From Acinetobacter guillouiae CIP 63.46 (GTDB lineage Bacteria; Pseudomonadota; Gammaproteobacteria; Pseudomonadales; Moraxellaceae): a stretch of DNA of 64,000 nucleotides. The stretch's first letter is position 1. Each line of letters starts with the position of its first letter. A model generated the notes under the pieces. The model was not told the DNA's origin and did no database searches. It saw only the letters and a list, made by a program, of their open reading frames with translations. Positions 1-9,711 of this stretch are shown piece by piece. The DNA is taken from positions 612,324-676,323 of the forward strand of contig NZ_KB849283.1 in assembly GCF_000368145.1 (NCBI RefSeq). Direction: 5' to 3'. Made by a program: the position numbers and the translations under genes.

Positions 1-369
1 TTGCAAATTGGCAGGTAATACATTCATCCAATTTTTTAAATTAAATACATTAAACTTAGGCAAAATCATACCATTAAATGTTTGATTTAGATCCCAGTCG
101 ACAATGTGCTTCGCCATTTCCATATTTCTTGGACGGATAAAAATGGCAGGGGCTTTTAAACTGGGTTCATACAGTCGTCTTTGCAATAAAAGTTTTAAAT
201 TCACCATCGCCGTTTGAACATCTGATTCAAGTACAGCATCTTCAAGGCATACCGCAATTGATTTAATCTGAGGAAATTTAATTCCTTGGGTAACTTCCCA
301 CAATTGTTCATGTGTTGCAGGAATATACATGGTCGCGCCAAGTTCAATGGCGTGTAAAAGTGGCTTCAT
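1..369 (-). CDS. HpcH/HpaI aldolase / citrate lyase beta-like protein (CitE family), partial
   Basis: The first 123 codons of a gene that runs off the left edge. The reading frame starts at the ATG read from 369-367 and overlaps the stop of the upstream StiP-like gene by four bases (ATGA), so the two are probably translationally coupled. The protein begins MKPLLHAIELGATMYIPA and contains CLEDAV at about residues 41-46, matching the DLEDAV signature of CitE-type TIM-barrel lyases, followed by an FIRPRN strand. CitE-like proteins are known partners of ATP-grasp, PRTase and HAD genes in ter loci, where the substrate is unknown. Family assignment is fairly secure; the function is inferred from context. 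Confidence 0.8.
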   Translation of the reverse strand, partial: MKPLLHAIELGATMYIPATHEQLWEVTQGIKFPQIKSIAVCLEDAVLESDVQTAMVNLKLLLQRRLYEPSLKAPAIFIRPRNMEMAKHIVDWDLNQTFNGMILPKFNVFNLKNWMNVLPANLQ

Positions 370-1532
370 TTTTTCTTCTCTACTTTTTTTATCAATGTTG
401 CTGCATGATAAGGACCTAATTTTTTTCCCAGAATATCGACTGGAATATTTCGCTCACGTGCAAAGTGCAATAATAATTGTACATGAGGGTTAGATTCATC
501 TTTCAATAAGATTCGCTCAGGTACGCGTCTTAAAACTGCTCGCGTTGCTTCAGCAATACTGGGTTTTATATGGTTAATATTTTGAATCGCATATTGTGCT
601 GCAATCCATTCAATCGTTTCTGCACATTGCTGCTGTTGTGCTAAACGAATTTGATTGTTCCAGCTCACCTGTTTATCAGTTGGATTTTGTTCAATCAACA
701 GTCGTATTTGCTCAACAAAATTGACAGAAAGGTCATAAGGTTTTAGCTGATCATAGATTAAACAACTGTGCCATTTTTGTGTCTGATAGCAATTTTTACG
801 GGCATCTTGCTGTTCAATCGTTTCTTTTAGAATCGTCCGAGAAGTCAATCCAGAGATCACTGAACCCAATATACCAAATGGAATCAACCAATCATCTGTA
901 CTGGCACTTAACCAAGAATAACCACCCAAATCAGATAGGGTAACTAAACGCGGGATCTGCCAATTTTCATCAAAGAGCTCAGGAATGTCTTGTAGATTTT
1001 TTGTGAGTTCTTTGCATATCGCGCCTTTACCTGTCCAACCATCTACAAAAACGATATTCTCAGCACTATGTTGTTCAATAATTGCTTGCAGTGCAGCAAA
1101 GTCAACACCTCGATCACGAATGATACTAATACCATAGTGATAACAAGACTGATGCTTTTCAAGGTAATGCTTGAGTAATACACCTAAAGGAACACCAGCG
1201 CGAACCAAACTCACCAAAACAATCTCTTGCTTGGAAAAACGTTGCATCAAACTGTTGCCAATTTTTTGAACTTCTTCGGCAAGGCGCTGTGCACCTTGTT
1301 CAAAGGCATGCTGATAATGTTGCATTTGTTCATCCGTTGGCGGATGTTCAGCACTGATCATTTGTGAATAGTGCATTTTTCCTGACTGGATCAGATATTC
1401 TTTTTCTTCAACTGCAGTGGGTTGAATATCATCAATCTGCATCAAAAAAGTGACATCTTCGGGACGATATGAACCGTGAAAGCCAAGTTCGTTCAATATT
1501 GGATTGAGTGGTGTGATCAATGAATTAGACAT
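366..1532 (-). CDS. StiP-type phosphoribosyltransferase-like protein with C-terminal PELOTA-like RNA-binding domain
   Basis: A 388-residue protein. The middle contains LVSLVRAGVPLG and NIVFVDGWTGKG, which resembles the PRPP loop of type I phosphoribosyltransferases. The last ~60 residues (RVPERILLKDESNPHV through LGKKLGPYHAATL) look like a PELOTA-type RNA-binding domain. This pairing is typical of the protein called cysteine protease StiP in public annotation and found with ter genes; the protease label is a prediction. The start overlaps the end of the HAD gene by 8 bases, and the stop overlaps the CitE-like start. It probably modifies or makes a nucleotide-like metabolite, but no reaction is established. 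Confidence 0.8.
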   Translation of the reverse strand: MSNSLITPLNPILNELGFHGSYRPEDVTFLMQIDDIQPTAVEEKEYLIQSGKMHYSQMISAEHPPTDEQMQHYQHAFEQGAQRLAEEVQKIGNSLMQRFSKQEIVLVSLVRAGVPLGVLLKHYLEKHQSCYHYGISIIRDRGVDFAALQAIIEQHSAENIVFVDGWTGKGAICKELTKNLQDIPELFDENWQIPRLVTLSDLGGYSWLSASTDDWLIPFGILGSVISGLTSRTILKETIEQQDARKNCYQTQKWHSCLIYDQLKPYDLSVNFVEQIRLLIEQNPTDKQVSWNNQIRLAQQQQCAETIEWIAAQYAIQNINHIKPSIAEATRAVLRRVPERILLKDESNPHVQLLLHFARERNIPVDILGKKLGPYHAATLIKKVEKKK

Positions 1533-2304
1533 GACCTAAATATCCTTTAGTGTCAAAATCATGGCTTAAATGCGTATTGAGAAACTTATCCAACTGACTG
1601 CTTTTCGGCATTCCAAACCAGTCGCAACAGCTGAGGAATCCAGCATCTGATAGACTATCGCCCCAACCTAAAATAATACGTTCCCGTTGCGGATCATGTT
1701 TCTGAATATAAAACTCAACCGCGCTTTGTTTGCTGACATGATGTGGAATAATCGCCAGATTATTGCCATTGATATGGATATAGCACTGTTCCAGTAGAGG
1801 TTTAGGTAATTTCTCAACAAGCCGATCTAAAAATAACGCACCAGCTTGTTTTTGCTTTGCAACAGAATAAATACTCAGTTCATTTTCAACTAAAGTCCAA
1901 GTTCTTACTGCACCCAAATCTTTGGCATAGTCATGCAAAGCTTCTGGCAAGTCAGTCAGTATGCCATTGAGTTGAATTTCATGTTGTTTTTGAAGATCAA
2001 ACCAGTCAGTATCCACAGCTAAATTTTGATCCAGAATCGTGCCACCATGGGAACAAATCGCACCATATTTAAAAGGGATTTGTACACGTTTAAAGCCTTC
2101 AACTGAGCGAGCAGTTACAGGTACAACCTCAGCAGATTCAAGCAACCAATTCAAAAAAGACTGCTGTTTTGGACTCATATATGAAAGCGGTTGTCCTGAA
2201 ACATCTGTAGTCACCATTTGATGCTGTGGAGTCGGTTGCTGTTTTCGATAAGTTTGAAATAAAGTGTCATCCAAGTCGACAAAGACTAAAGGTTTAGGGT
2301 TCAT
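1525..2304 (-). CDS. HAD-superfamily hydrolase of the ter-associated module
   Basis: A 259-residue HAD phosphatase. Motif I is FVDLDDTLFQT, with the nucleophile/acid pair D10 and D12. The metal-binding motif IV is GWGDSLSDAGFL near residues 213-224. The large insertion between them resembles Cof/sucrose-phosphatase cap types. It overlaps the PRTase gene upstream by 11 bases and the StiP-like gene downstream by 8, so it sits inside a tightly packed operon. It probably dephosphorylates a phosphorylated intermediate made by its neighbours; the substrate is unknown. Confidence 0.85.
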   Translation of the reverse strand: MNPKPLVFVDLDDTLFQTYRKQQPTPQHQMVTTDVSGQPLSYMSPKQQSFLNWLLESAEVVPVTARSVEGFKRVQIPFKYGAICSHGGTILDQNLAVDTDWFDLQKQHEIQLNGILTDLPEALHDYAKDLGAVRTWTLVENELSIYSVAKQKQAGALFLDRLVEKLPKPLLEQCYIHINGNNLAIIPHHVSKQSAVEFYIQKHDPQRERIILGWGDSLSDAGFLSCCDWFGMPKSSQLDKFLNTHLSHDFDTKGYLGHV

Positions 2305-3415
2305 AACTGATCACTTCCAAATTTTTAATTTGTTCAAACAAGCTTGGGTCTACGCTATCTTGGTGTGTTTCAATCACCAAAAGCACCCGATCAAATTCTT
2401 GATGTTTTACGTTATAAGCAAAGTTTTGGATATTTAACCCATAATTATCATGAAACTGGCAAATACTTTTTATCGCATGTCCTTGCATGATCGGTGAACG
2501 GGTTGTTGAACTAAAGTAAGTTTCAGCACCTTGTTGTTCCAACTGTTCTGCAATAAGAAAAGGGATCCAACTAAACTCACCTGAACCCAGTACAAGTATT
2601 TTTTCGCCTGGATGATTAATGTGAATATGTTCCCATTGCGTACATTCTAAATAACCTGGCTCACGTCCCCAATTATTTGGTGCAATAATTTTCTGTGCCT
2701 GTTGCTCAGTGGAGCTGACATTGGGCATATTAATCTGAATATTGTGCTGATTCGCTTGCCACTGCCAATTCCCTTGCAATAATGAAACCACTTCCACAGG
2801 GATATCAAGTTCATCCGTTGCAAGACTGTGCTCAGCCCAGTTCACCAACGTGACCAAGATCACGCGTTCAACTTGCTGCAAACCTGAATTGGTTAAACTA
2901 TTGATCAGGTTTTTAAAGGTTTTTCCAGTCGAAATTTCATCGTCGACTAAAATCAAAGTCTTTGAATCAATCACTTGCTGATGTTTAACTGGATCATGGC
3001 TGCTTAGAATAAACTGATCCTGAGCATGGCTATGTTCTTCTAGAAAAAGCCCCAACGTGGGTAAAGTCGATACAGGGTGTCGTGTTGTCGTTAAGAAAAT
3101 CGCATTTTTGCCATGTTGTTTTTTTAATTCACGATAAACCCCAGCACCCAAACCGACTGCTGTTTCGGCCATACCAATGACACAGATTGGCCAAGCCAAA
3201 TCTGTAGGCACTAAACTGGCTAAATCACTATAACTGCGCTGCATGACAGAGGGTGCAACAGGGATATGTTTCCCCAATACTTTGGAAACAAATAAAAATG
3301 CTCTTTTAGGATTAATTCTTTCTGCAAAATCTAATAAATCATCTAAAGCCCAATGGCTATGTTGTTGGTTAACTTGAACACTGATTCGCCCACGACTTAA
3401 ATCTATATGCTTCAT
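2294..3415 (-). CDS. Phosphoribosyltransferase with C-terminal TRSP domain
   Basis: A 373-residue protein. A PRPP-binding loop, LILVDDEISTGKTF, lies at about residues 153-166, and the upstream MAETAVGLGAGV segment fits a PRTase fold. The C-terminal third contains VLGSGEFSWIPF and STTRSPIMQ; the TRSP tetrapeptide gives this domain its name. The gene lies 5 bases after the ATP-grasp stop and overlaps the HAD start by 11 bases. In related ter loci this enzyme is proposed to act in synthesis of a nucleoside-like metabolite; that role is published inference, not demonstrated chemistry. Confidence 0.85.
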   Translation of the reverse strand: MKHIDLSRGRISVQVNQQHSHWALDDLLDFAERINPKRAFLFVSKVLGKHIPVAPSVMQRSYSDLASLVPTDLAWPICVIGMAETAVGLGAGVYRELKKQHGKNAIFLTTTRHPVSTLPTLGLFLEEHSHAQDQFILSSHDPVKHQQVIDSKTLILVDDEISTGKTFKNLINSLTNSGLQQVERVILVTLVNWAEHSLATDELDIPVEVVSLLQGNWQWQANQHNIQINMPNVSSTEQQAQKIIAPNNWGREPGYLECTQWEHIHINHPGEKILVLGSGEFSWIPFLIAEQLEQQGAETYFSSTTRSPIMQGHAIKSICQFHDNYGLNIQNFAYNVKHQEFDRVLLVIETHQDSVDPSLFEQIKNLEVISYEP

Positions 3416-3420
3416 CTATC

Positions 3421-4431
3421 TTACAAATCCAATTTTATACTATGGGCAATCGGTAAAGCTTTTACAGGCGATTGGTGTGGTGCTCGAACTAAATTCAAAT
3501 TTAATTTTTCAGCAATCAGTTCAGCAATCAAATTGACTCCAGTATGTTGTGTATAAGCAAAACCACCAGCAGGGCGTGGATTGATCTCAAGAATATGCCA
3601 TTGCAAGCTTTCATCTTGTTTAAATTGGATATTAATTAGTCCATCACATTGAAAATAATCGACTAAATCTATACAAATTTGATGACAAGGATGTTGCAAA
3701 AAACACTCTTGAAAATAAACATGTTTAATTCTGGTAACTTGAGCAATGATCTTTCCTTGACTACAAGCAATATCAACTGAGCATTCTTGCCCAGCCAAAT
3801 AAGGCATAATCAGATATTCAACAGGCTCTTCCTGCTGACTATATGCCTCTATAAATTGCTGAGTATTACATTTGGTCGGTGAGCTAAAGTTTTTAAAGTA
3901 CGACACATGATTCTGTAAGCGGACAAAGCCGGCACCATAAACCCCATAAACAGGCTTAGCGCAGATCTCACTATGTTGTAGCTGTAATGTTTCAATGGAT
4001 GTCTTCAGCGTTTCTGTGGAATTGGCTAATAACGCTGGAATGACAGATAAATTTTGCGCTTCACAATGTAAGGTAAATTGGTATTTATTGTTCATCAACT
4101 CATGCTGTTCTGAGCTGAGTGTACCAGTAATCAACTGAATAGCATGTTGTTCAAATTGGGTTCTAAACGGCTCAATATGCTGACTGTGTTTTCCACAGAA
4201 GAGCAGTTGAATATTATGTTCAATACATTGTTCTAATAACCATTCAGCGCTCTTTGAAATAGCAGGTTGCTGAAGATAAACATCAGCACTTAAGGCAAGT
4301 TCGGGACGGTTACGGCTGTGAGAACAAAATATAGTCAGTTGTTTTGATATACTCGAACTTTTCAGTAATTGAATCATATCATTTTGACAGGAATAACACT
4401 CGGCGATCCAAATTTTATATTGCTGTAGCAC
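3421..4431 (-). CDS. ATP-grasp domain protein of the ter-associated module
   Basis: A 336-residue protein that starts with GTG at 4431; no convincing ATG gives a better start. The ATP-grasp signature is near the C-terminus: LEINPRPAGGFAYTQHTG supplies the metal-ligating Glu and Asn. Upstream are the lysine-bearing GVYGAGFV segment and a YLIMPYLAGQECSVD strand. ATP-grasp enzymes join a carboxylate to an amine or thiol through an acyl-phosphate. This is the first gene of the minus-strand arm and is divergent from terA across about 300 bases. Substrates are unknown. Confidence 0.85.
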   Translation of the reverse strand: MLQQYKIWIAECYSCQNDMIQLLKSSSISKQLTIFCSHSRNRPELALSADVYLQQPAISKSAEWLLEQCIEHNIQLLFCGKHSQHIEPFRTQFEQHAIQLITGTLSSEQHELMNNKYQFTLHCEAQNLSVIPALLANSTETLKTSIETLQLQHSEICAKPVYGVYGAGFVRLQNHVSYFKNFSSPTKCNTQQFIEAYSQQEEPVEYLIMPYLAGQECSVDIACSQGKIIAQVTRIKHVYFQECFLQHPCHQICIDLVDYFQCDGLINIQFKQDESLQWHILEINPRPAGGFAYTQHTGVNLIAELIAEKLNLNLVRAPHQSPVKALPIAHSIKLDL

Positions 4432-4739
4432 GGGTAATTTAATCTCAAATTTTTATAAAGAATAACGAAGTTTTTAAAGCGACTATCTGATGCGCTGGAA
4501 AATATAACAATTCCCCATAGTGATACAATATTTAATTTTAATATTTTGTAAAAGTAATCAAATACCAAGAAAAAAACACTGAAACACTTGAGATTAGGAA
4601 TTTTTATGGTAAAACATAGCATATCTATTTTTATTTGTTTTTTATAAAGAAAGTTAATTTAAAAACTTCATTTGAATAACGCATGATTTTAAATTCATTT
4701 TATCAAAAAGCGATAATATACCTATAAAGTGGAGGATTT
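4432..4739. promoter_or_regulatory. Divergent intergenic region between the two ter arms
   Basis: A 308-base AT-rich stretch separating the minus-strand biosynthetic arm from terA. It must hold the promoters of both arms. A GATAAT-like box at 4712-4717 lies upstream of terA, without a clear -35 element. A strong ribosome binding site GGAGG occurs at 4731-4735, five bases before the terA ATG. No gene is supported here: an 82-codon open frame on the minus strand (4374-4622) overlaps the ATP-grasp start and looks like chance. Confidence 0.5.
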
Positions 4740-5936
4740 ATGCAGCTGGTTGCTGGTGGAAATATTCAAATACCTGCTCAGGATATTGAAATTTGTATAA
4801 AAACAGGTTTTTCATCTGACATAGAATTAGATGTTACAGCATATTTACTGGCCCAAGGCACGCTTAAAGTGCGTGGTGATCAGGACATGATTTTTTATGG
4901 ACAACGTCAAACCCCCAATCAAAGTGTGGTTTTGCTAGAATCATCATCTAAGAACCCAAATTTCACCAAATTAAAAATCAATACTGCACTTTTAGATGCA
5001 CAAATTCAAAAAATCGCTATTTGTGTCACGATCAATGAACCAAACACCATTGGAAATATTGTTCCGATTGATATTGAGCTTTATGCAGCGCAACAGCGTA
5101 TTGCGACTGCACATTTGGATACTCGGAATAGAACTGAAAAAGCCTTAATCCTTGCAGAGATTTATTTACATAACAGCCAATGGAAATTTCGCTTTGTTGG
5201 TCAAGGATTTAATGGTGGATTAAAGCCATTGGCAGAAAACTTTGGTGTTGTGATTGCCGATGAAGTGAAAAATACTACACCTACACCTACACCTACACCT
5301 ACACCTACACCTACAAATTCAAATATTAATCTTTCTAAAATTCGATTGGATAAAAACAATTCAACCATCAATTTAACCAAGAAAGGCAATGGTTTTGGAA
5401 AAATTTCAGTCAATTTAAACTGGAATAAAAGCCAGCCCAAATCCCAATCATTTTTTCAGAAACTATCGGGTTCAAGTGCAATAGATCTAGACCTTGGCGC
5501 GATGGTGCAACTTAAAAATGGTGAAATTGATTTAGTACAACCGCTGGGTAATCGTTTTGGCCGTTTTGAGGTCAAACCATTTATTCAGCTTGATGGAGAT
5601 GATCGTACAGGTTCATCTGTACAAGGTGAAAATCTACATATCAATGGTAATCAATGGGATCAAATTGAACGCATTGTGATTTATGCTTATATTTATCAGG
5701 GTGCTGCGCAATGGGCTGCAACAGATGGTGTGGTCACCATTAAGATCCCAGACCAACCTGAAATTGAAGTTCATTTGACGGATGGTAATCAATTGACAAC
5801 ATGTTCTATTGTAGAATTAAAGAATAACAATGGCACTATACAAGCCAACCGAGAAGTTCGTTATTTTAAAGATCAAAAATATTTAGATGAACATTATGGT
5901 TTTGGGTTCCGATGGACACAGGGTTCTAAAAATTAA
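4740..5936 (+). CDS. terA: TerA-like protein with two TerD-type domains
   Basis: A 398-residue protein. Residues 1-175 form a TerD-like beta-sandwich (ELDVTAYLL, IFYGQRQTP and [12 protein letters not shown] mark the family). A Thr-Pro repeat linker follows, then a second domain of about 190 residues with DLDLGAMVQ and LDGDDRTG, the calcium-binding type signature of TerD proteins. Length and two-domain build match TerA (about 385 residues). It is the first gene of the terA-terD-terC-terE-terF-AIM24-terZ operon and has a strong GGAGG ribosome site. TerA functions in the ter stress/tellurite response; its molecular role is not settled. Confidence 0.8.
   Translation: MQLVAGGNIQIPAQDIEICIKTGFSSDIELDVTAYLLAQGTLKVRGDQDMIFYGQRQTPNQSVVLLESSSKNPNFTKLKINTALLDAQIQKIAICVTINEPNTIGNIVPIDIELYAAQQRIATAHLDTRNRTEKALILAEIYLHNSQWKFRFVGQGFNGGLKPLAENFGVVIADEVKNTTPTPTPTPTPTPTNSNINLSKIRLDKNNSTINLTKKGNGFGKISVNLNWNKSQPKSQSFFQKLSGSSAIDLDLGAMVQLKNGEIDLVQPLGNRFGRFEVKPFIQLDGDDRTGSSVQGENLHINGNQWDQIERIVIYAYIYQGAAQWAATDGVVTIKIPDQPEIEVHLTDGNQLTTCSIVELKNNNGTIQANREVRYFKDQKYLDEHYGFGFRWTQGSKN
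5275..5315 (+). repeat. CTACAC hexanucleotide repeat inside terA
   Basis: Six full copies plus a partial copy of CTACAC in tandem. In frame it encodes the Thr-Pro linker between the two TerD-type domains of TerA. Because the unit is six bases, gain or loss of units changes linker length without shifting the frame. Confidence 0.95.
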
Positions 5937-5993
5937 TTGACTGCATGTATTTAAACAATGAATGCACACTGCAATAAAGTAGAGGAAATATAA

Positions 5994-6569
5994 ATGGCAA
6001 TTTCATTAAACAAAGGTGGCAACTTATCTTTAAGCAAAACTGACCCAAGTTTAAACCAAGTTTTGGTCGGCTTAGGTTGGGATGCGCGTGCAACCGACGG
6101 AACAGATTTTGACTTAGATGCTTCGGCATTTTTATTGAGCGAAAATGGTAAAGTTCGTGGTGAACACGATTTCATTTTCTATAACCAAACACGTTCACCT
6201 GAAGGTTCTGTTGAACATACAGGTGATAACCGTACAGGTGCGGGTGATGGTGATGATGAAGCAGTTCGCATTAATCTCGCACAAGTACCTGCAGATGTTC
6301 AAAAAATTGCAATTACAGTCACCATTCATGAAGGTGAAAGTCGCGGTCAAAATTTTGGTCAAGTTCAAAATGCGTTTATTCGCGTGGTAAATGATCAAAG
6401 CAATACTGAAATTGTTCGTTTCGATTTGAATGAAGATTATTCAACAGAAACTGCCATGATTTTTGGTGAATTATATCGCCACAATGGTGAGTGGAAGTTT
6501 AGAGCTGTAGGACAAGGTTATGCTGGCGGTTTAAGCGCAATGTGCCAACAGTTCGGTATAAGCATCTAA
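5994..6569 (+). CDS. terD: TerD-family tellurium resistance / calcium-binding stress protein
   Basis: A single TerD domain of 191 residues, the usual length. It opens [15 protein letters not shown], has [10 protein letters not shown], and carries the acidic loop [13 protein letters not shown] that binds calcium in characterised TerD proteins. A good ribosome site (AGAGGAAA) precedes the ATG. It lies between terA and terC. It resembles the second single-domain copy at 7695 strongly, and which of the two is the terD or terE orthologue cannot be settled by eye. Confidence 0.9.
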   Translation: MAISLNKGGNLSLSKTDPSLNQVLVGLGWDARATDGTDFDLDASAFLLSENGKVRGEHDFIFYNQTRSPEGSVEHTGDNRTGAGDGDDEAVRINLAQVPADVQKIAITVTIHEGESRGQNFGQVQNAFIRVVNDQSNTEIVRFDLNEDYSTETAMIFGELYRHNGEWKFRAVGQGYAGGLSAMCQQFGISI

Positions 6570-6585
6570 TATAAGAGTTCAATGG

Positions 6586-7692
6586 ATGAAACATTTTCGC
6601 TTTTCGATTCTTTTTACCATCATTTGTCTAGCAATTTCTGCGTATTGGGGTTTTACACATGGTCCCCAAGCCGGCCTAATGACCATGTTCAAGGCATTGG
6701 CAATTACTGCAATTCTTGCAGTGATGGAAGTTTCTTTATCGTTTGATAATGCTGTAGTAAATGCTTCGGTACTTAAACACTGGAATCATTTCTGGCGAAC
6801 CTTATTTTTAACAGTCGGTATTGTTATCGCTGTATTTGGTATGCGTTTAATCTTTCCATTACTCATTGTTGGCGTCACTGCAGACATGGGCATGATAGAG
6901 GTTGCAAAACTTGCGCTGAACGATCCAAAAACCTACTCTGAAAAGCTCATGGCACACCATGCTGAAATTGCAGCGTTCGGTGGTATGTTCTTGCTCTTAG
7001 TTTTTCTTAACTTTTTATTTGATGATGAAAAAGATGAGCATTGGTTCCATTGGTTGGAGTCAAAACTCGCTGATCTAGGCAATATTCAAGCGATTTCAGT
7101 GTTTATTTCATTATGTGCATTATTGGTTATGGCTAATTTTGTACCTGAAACTTCTCGTCTTGTTGTAACTATGGCAGGGATCTGGGGAATTGTGGTTTAT
7201 GTCGGTGTTCAGGTGATCGGACACTTGCTTGAAGGCGGTTCACATGATGATGAACAAGAAGCAACTGAACAAACAACTTCAAATAATGGTGCACCAGTCA
7301 CAGGTACAATCATCAAAGGCGGTATCGGTGGCTTCTTGTATCTTGAAGTACTTGATGCGTCTTTTAGTTTCGATGGTGTAATCGGTGCTTTTGCAATTAC
7401 CAGTGATGTGGTAATTATTATGCTGGGCTTGGCAATCGGTGCAATCTTCGTGCGTTCTATGACGGTTTACCTTGTAGAAAAAGGTACGCTTGATGCTTAT
7501 GTTTACTTAGAACATGGCGCGCATTATGCGATTGGTGCACTTGCATTCATCATGCTTGCAAGTGGAACAGGCTTACATATACCTGAAGTCGTAACAGGCT
7601 TGATTGGTGTCGCATTTATTGTTTGGGCAGTAATCTCATCAATTTCATATAGTAAAAAACAATCTCTTGAAACAACTGAAAAAGGAAATTAA
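6586..7692 (+). CDS. terC: TerC-family integral membrane protein (DUF475-like branch)
   Basis: A 368-residue polytopic membrane protein with about eight hydrophobic segments. Signature acidic residues within membrane helices occur in [17 protein letters not shown] and [18 protein letters not shown], which define the TerC family and resemble metal-ion transport sites. The long first helix and overall length favour the DUF475-like branch. It lies 16 bases after terD and 2 bases before terE, inside the operon. Known TerC proteins anchor the TerD proteins at the membrane and are linked to metal efflux; that role is inferred here. Confidence 0.9.
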   Translation: MKHFRFSILFTIICLAISAYWGFTHGPQAGLMTMFKALAITAILAVMEVSLSFDNAVVNASVLKHWNHFWRTLFLTVGIVIAVFGMRLIFPLLIVGVTADMGMIEVAKLALNDPKTYSEKLMAHHAEIAAFGGMFLLLVFLNFLFDDEKDEHWFHWLESKLADLGNIQAISVFISLCALLVMANFVPETSRLVVTMAGIWGIVVYVGVQVIGHLLEGGSHDDEQEATEQTTSNNGAPVTGTIIKGGIGGFLYLEVLDASFSFDGVIGAFAITSDVVIIMLGLAIGAIFVRSMTVYLVEKGTLDAYVYLEHGAHYAIGALAFIMLASGTGLHIPEVVTGLIGVAFIVWAVISSISYSKKQSLETTEKGN

Positions 7693-7694
7693 AA

Positions 7695-8273
7695 ATGGCT
7701 ATTAATTTATCAAAAGGCGGTAACATCAACCTGTCTAAAACAGCGCCTACAATGAATAAAGTAGACTTAGGTTTAGGCTGGAATCCTCGTGTGACAGATG
7801 GTAAAGCATTTGACTTGGATGCGGTTGCTTTTCTGACTGGTGAAAATGGCAAAGTTCGTTTAGATGGCGACTTCATCTTCTTTAACCAAAAAACTTCTCC
7901 TTGTGGTTCTGTTAATCATAACGGTGATAACCGTACAGGTGACGGTGATGGTGATGACGAAACAATTTCAGTTGATCTAGCTAAAGTACCTGCTGATGTC
8001 GCAAAAATTGTTTTTGCTGTAACCATTCATGAAGGCCAACAAAATGGTCAAAACTTCGGTATGGTGGACAAAGCCTATATCCGTGTAATCAATCAGGATA
8101 ACAATGCAGAAGAACTTGCACGTTTTGACTTATCTGAAGACGGTAGTACAGAAGTTGCCATGATTTTTGGTGAGTTATACCGTCATAGCGGTGAGTGGAA
8201 ATTTAAAGCAGTCGGCCAAGGCTTTAACGGCGGCTTAGGTGCTTTGGCTGCAAGTTATGGTGTTGCAGTTTAA
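7695..8273 (+). CDS. terE: TerD-family protein (second single-domain copy)
   Basis: A 192-residue single TerD domain opening [15 protein letters not shown], with [10 protein letters not shown] and the acidic loop [13 protein letters not shown]. It is colinear with the copy at 5994 and likely a paralogue of it; the end [16 protein letters not shown] resembles TerE. Its ribosome site, AAAGGAAA, lies over the end of terC, and the start is only 2 bases after the terC stop, so translation is probably coupled. It is followed by a structured 116-base gap before terF. Confidence 0.9.
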   Translation: MAINLSKGGNINLSKTAPTMNKVDLGLGWNPRVTDGKAFDLDAVAFLTGENGKVRLDGDFIFFNQKTSPCGSVNHNGDNRTGDGDGDDETISVDLAKVPADVAKIVFAVTIHEGQQNGQNFGMVDKAYIRVINQDNNAEELARFDLSEDGSTEVAMIFGELYRHSGEWKFKAVGQGFNGGLGALAASYGVAV

Positions 8274-8285
8274 TTTTTAAAATCT

Positions 8286-8377
8286 GTACTAAAAGATTTA
8301 TCTTTTAGTACTTGAAAGTGATTCGGTTTAAATCGGTTCATTTATGAACACAGTAAAAATTATTTTCAAGTACTAAA
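8286..8377 (+). promoter_or_regulatory. Two mutually exclusive RNA hairpins between terE and terF
   Basis: Hairpin A is a perfect 11-bp stem with a TTTA loop (8286-8296 pairs with 8301-8311). Hairpin B would pair 14 bases, 8304-8317 with 8364-8377, across a 46-base loop. Eight bases of the A stem (8304-8311) are also needed for B, so both cannot form at once. There is no T-tract after A, so it is not a classic terminator. The terF ribosome site (AGAGAA) lies just after the B stem. A processing or translational control role is an inference. Confidence 0.5.
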
Positions 8378-8389
8378 TAGAGAACAACA

Positions 8390-9697
8390 ATGCAATTCAT
8401 CACTGGACAAAAACTGGCACTTCACCAATTGTTGCAGACAGAGACACAGTTTAAACTACGTGTACAGGTTCAAGCACCTTTTGAAATCGATATTTCTAGT
8501 TTTGGTATTGCGCCAAACGATAAACTTTTCCATGATGATTATATGACTTTCTATAATCAGCCACAGACTCCGAAAGGCGAAGTTCAATATCAGCTTCAAG
8601 GCAACATGCATAGTTTTGCCTTTGATTTAAACAAGATAGATACAGCGCGAACATCACGTTTTGTGATCTGTGCCACTTTATCCAATGAGCAGTCTCAAAT
8701 CCAAAATATACAATCGATTCTGGTCGAGTTATGTAATCAACAAGGGCAGGTGCTTGCGAGTTATCTTTTAAATGGTTCTAATTTTAGCCAAGAAAAAGCT
8801 GTGATGCTGACTGAGATTTACTTTAAAAGTGATGCTTGGCGTATCGCTGCAATTGGTCAAGGTTTTAATGGTGGCTTAAAGGCTTTGGTTGAGCACTTTG
8901 GGGGAGAAGTTGAAGAAAGTACAGCAGCTGCTCCATCAACAGTAAACCCATCGACAAGCAATACACCATCAACAATCGATCTGAAAAAGAAAGTGGTACT
9001 GGATAAAATCCAAAATGCAGCTCCACATTTGGTAGATATTACTAAAAAGTCTTTAATCAGTTTAGAAAAAAACAATTTACTCGATGTAAAAGCTCGTGTC
9101 GCTTTAGTGCTAGATTATTCAGGTTCAATGCACCAACAGTATATAAAAGGTGATGTGCAAAAAGTACTTGACCGAATTATGCCCTTGGCAGTCAATTTTG
9201 ATGATGATGGCAGTTTTGAGTGCTGGGCATTTGCAGAAAAATCATTGCGTTTAAGCGATGTAACCTTGAACAACTTAGAAAATTTTGTCAATACAGATCA
9301 AGGCGGTCATCCAAAGTGGAAAGCTGGTGCACGTTACAATAATGAACCTGCTGTACTTGAAGCCGTGATCCAATATTTTACCCAAGAAAATCCATCTCAT
9401 TTACCCGTTTATGTGGTATTTGTTTCAGATGGCGGGGTCAGTGAAAGTAAAAAGATTAAAAATATTCTTAAAAATGCATCCAGTTTTCCTATTTTTTGGC
9501 AGTTCGTGGGTATCGGCGGCCGTAACTATGGTGTGTTGGAACAACTCGATACGATGGATGGGCGAGTAGTAGATAATTGCAATTTTTTTGAAATGAGCAA
9601 TATTCAAAGTATGCCTGAAGCACAACTGTATGATGCACTGCTTCAGGAATTTCCACTGTGGTTAAAAGAAGCGAAAAATAAAAACATTATTCGATAA
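8390..9697 (+). CDS. terF: TerF-like protein: TerD-type domain fused to a von Willebrand A domain
   Basis: A 435-residue protein. Residues 1 to about 175 form a TerD-like domain ending [22 protein letters not shown] Ser/Thr/Pro-rich linker follows, then a vWA domain with the MIDAS signature DYSGSM near residue 243, preceded by RVALVL, and VVFVSDGGVSES further on. This layout matches TerF (about 410 residues). The vWA domain suggests metal-dependent protein contacts in the membrane-associated Ter complex. It follows the hairpin-rich gap after terE and is 14 bases before the AIM24 gene. Confidence 0.88.
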   Translation: MQFITGQKLALHQLLQTETQFKLRVQVQAPFEIDISSFGIAPNDKLFHDDYMTFYNQPQTPKGEVQYQLQGNMHSFAFDLNKIDTARTSRFVICATLSNEQSQIQNIQSILVELCNQQGQVLASYLLNGSNFSQEKAVMLTEIYFKSDAWRIAAIGQGFNGGLKALVEHFGGEVEESTAAAPSTVNPSTSNTPSTIDLKKKVVLDKIQNAAPHLVDITKKSLISLEKNNLLDVKARVALVLDYSGSMHQQYIKGDVQKVLDRIMPLAVNFDDDGSFECWAFAEKSLRLSDVTLNNLENFVNTDQGGHPKWKAGARYNNEPAVLEAVIQYFTQENPSHLPVYVVFVSDGGVSESKKIKNILKNASSFPIFWQFVGIGGRNYGVLEQLDTMDGRVVDNCNFFEMSNIQSMPEAQLYDALLQEFPLWLKEAKNKNIIR

Positions 9698-9711
9698 AGT
9701 GAGGGCAATCG

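Noticed and set aside
4374-4622. 82-codon minus-strand open frame in the ter divergent region
   Set aside because: Overlaps the ATP-grasp gene start, low-complexity hydrophobic composition, no ribosome site.
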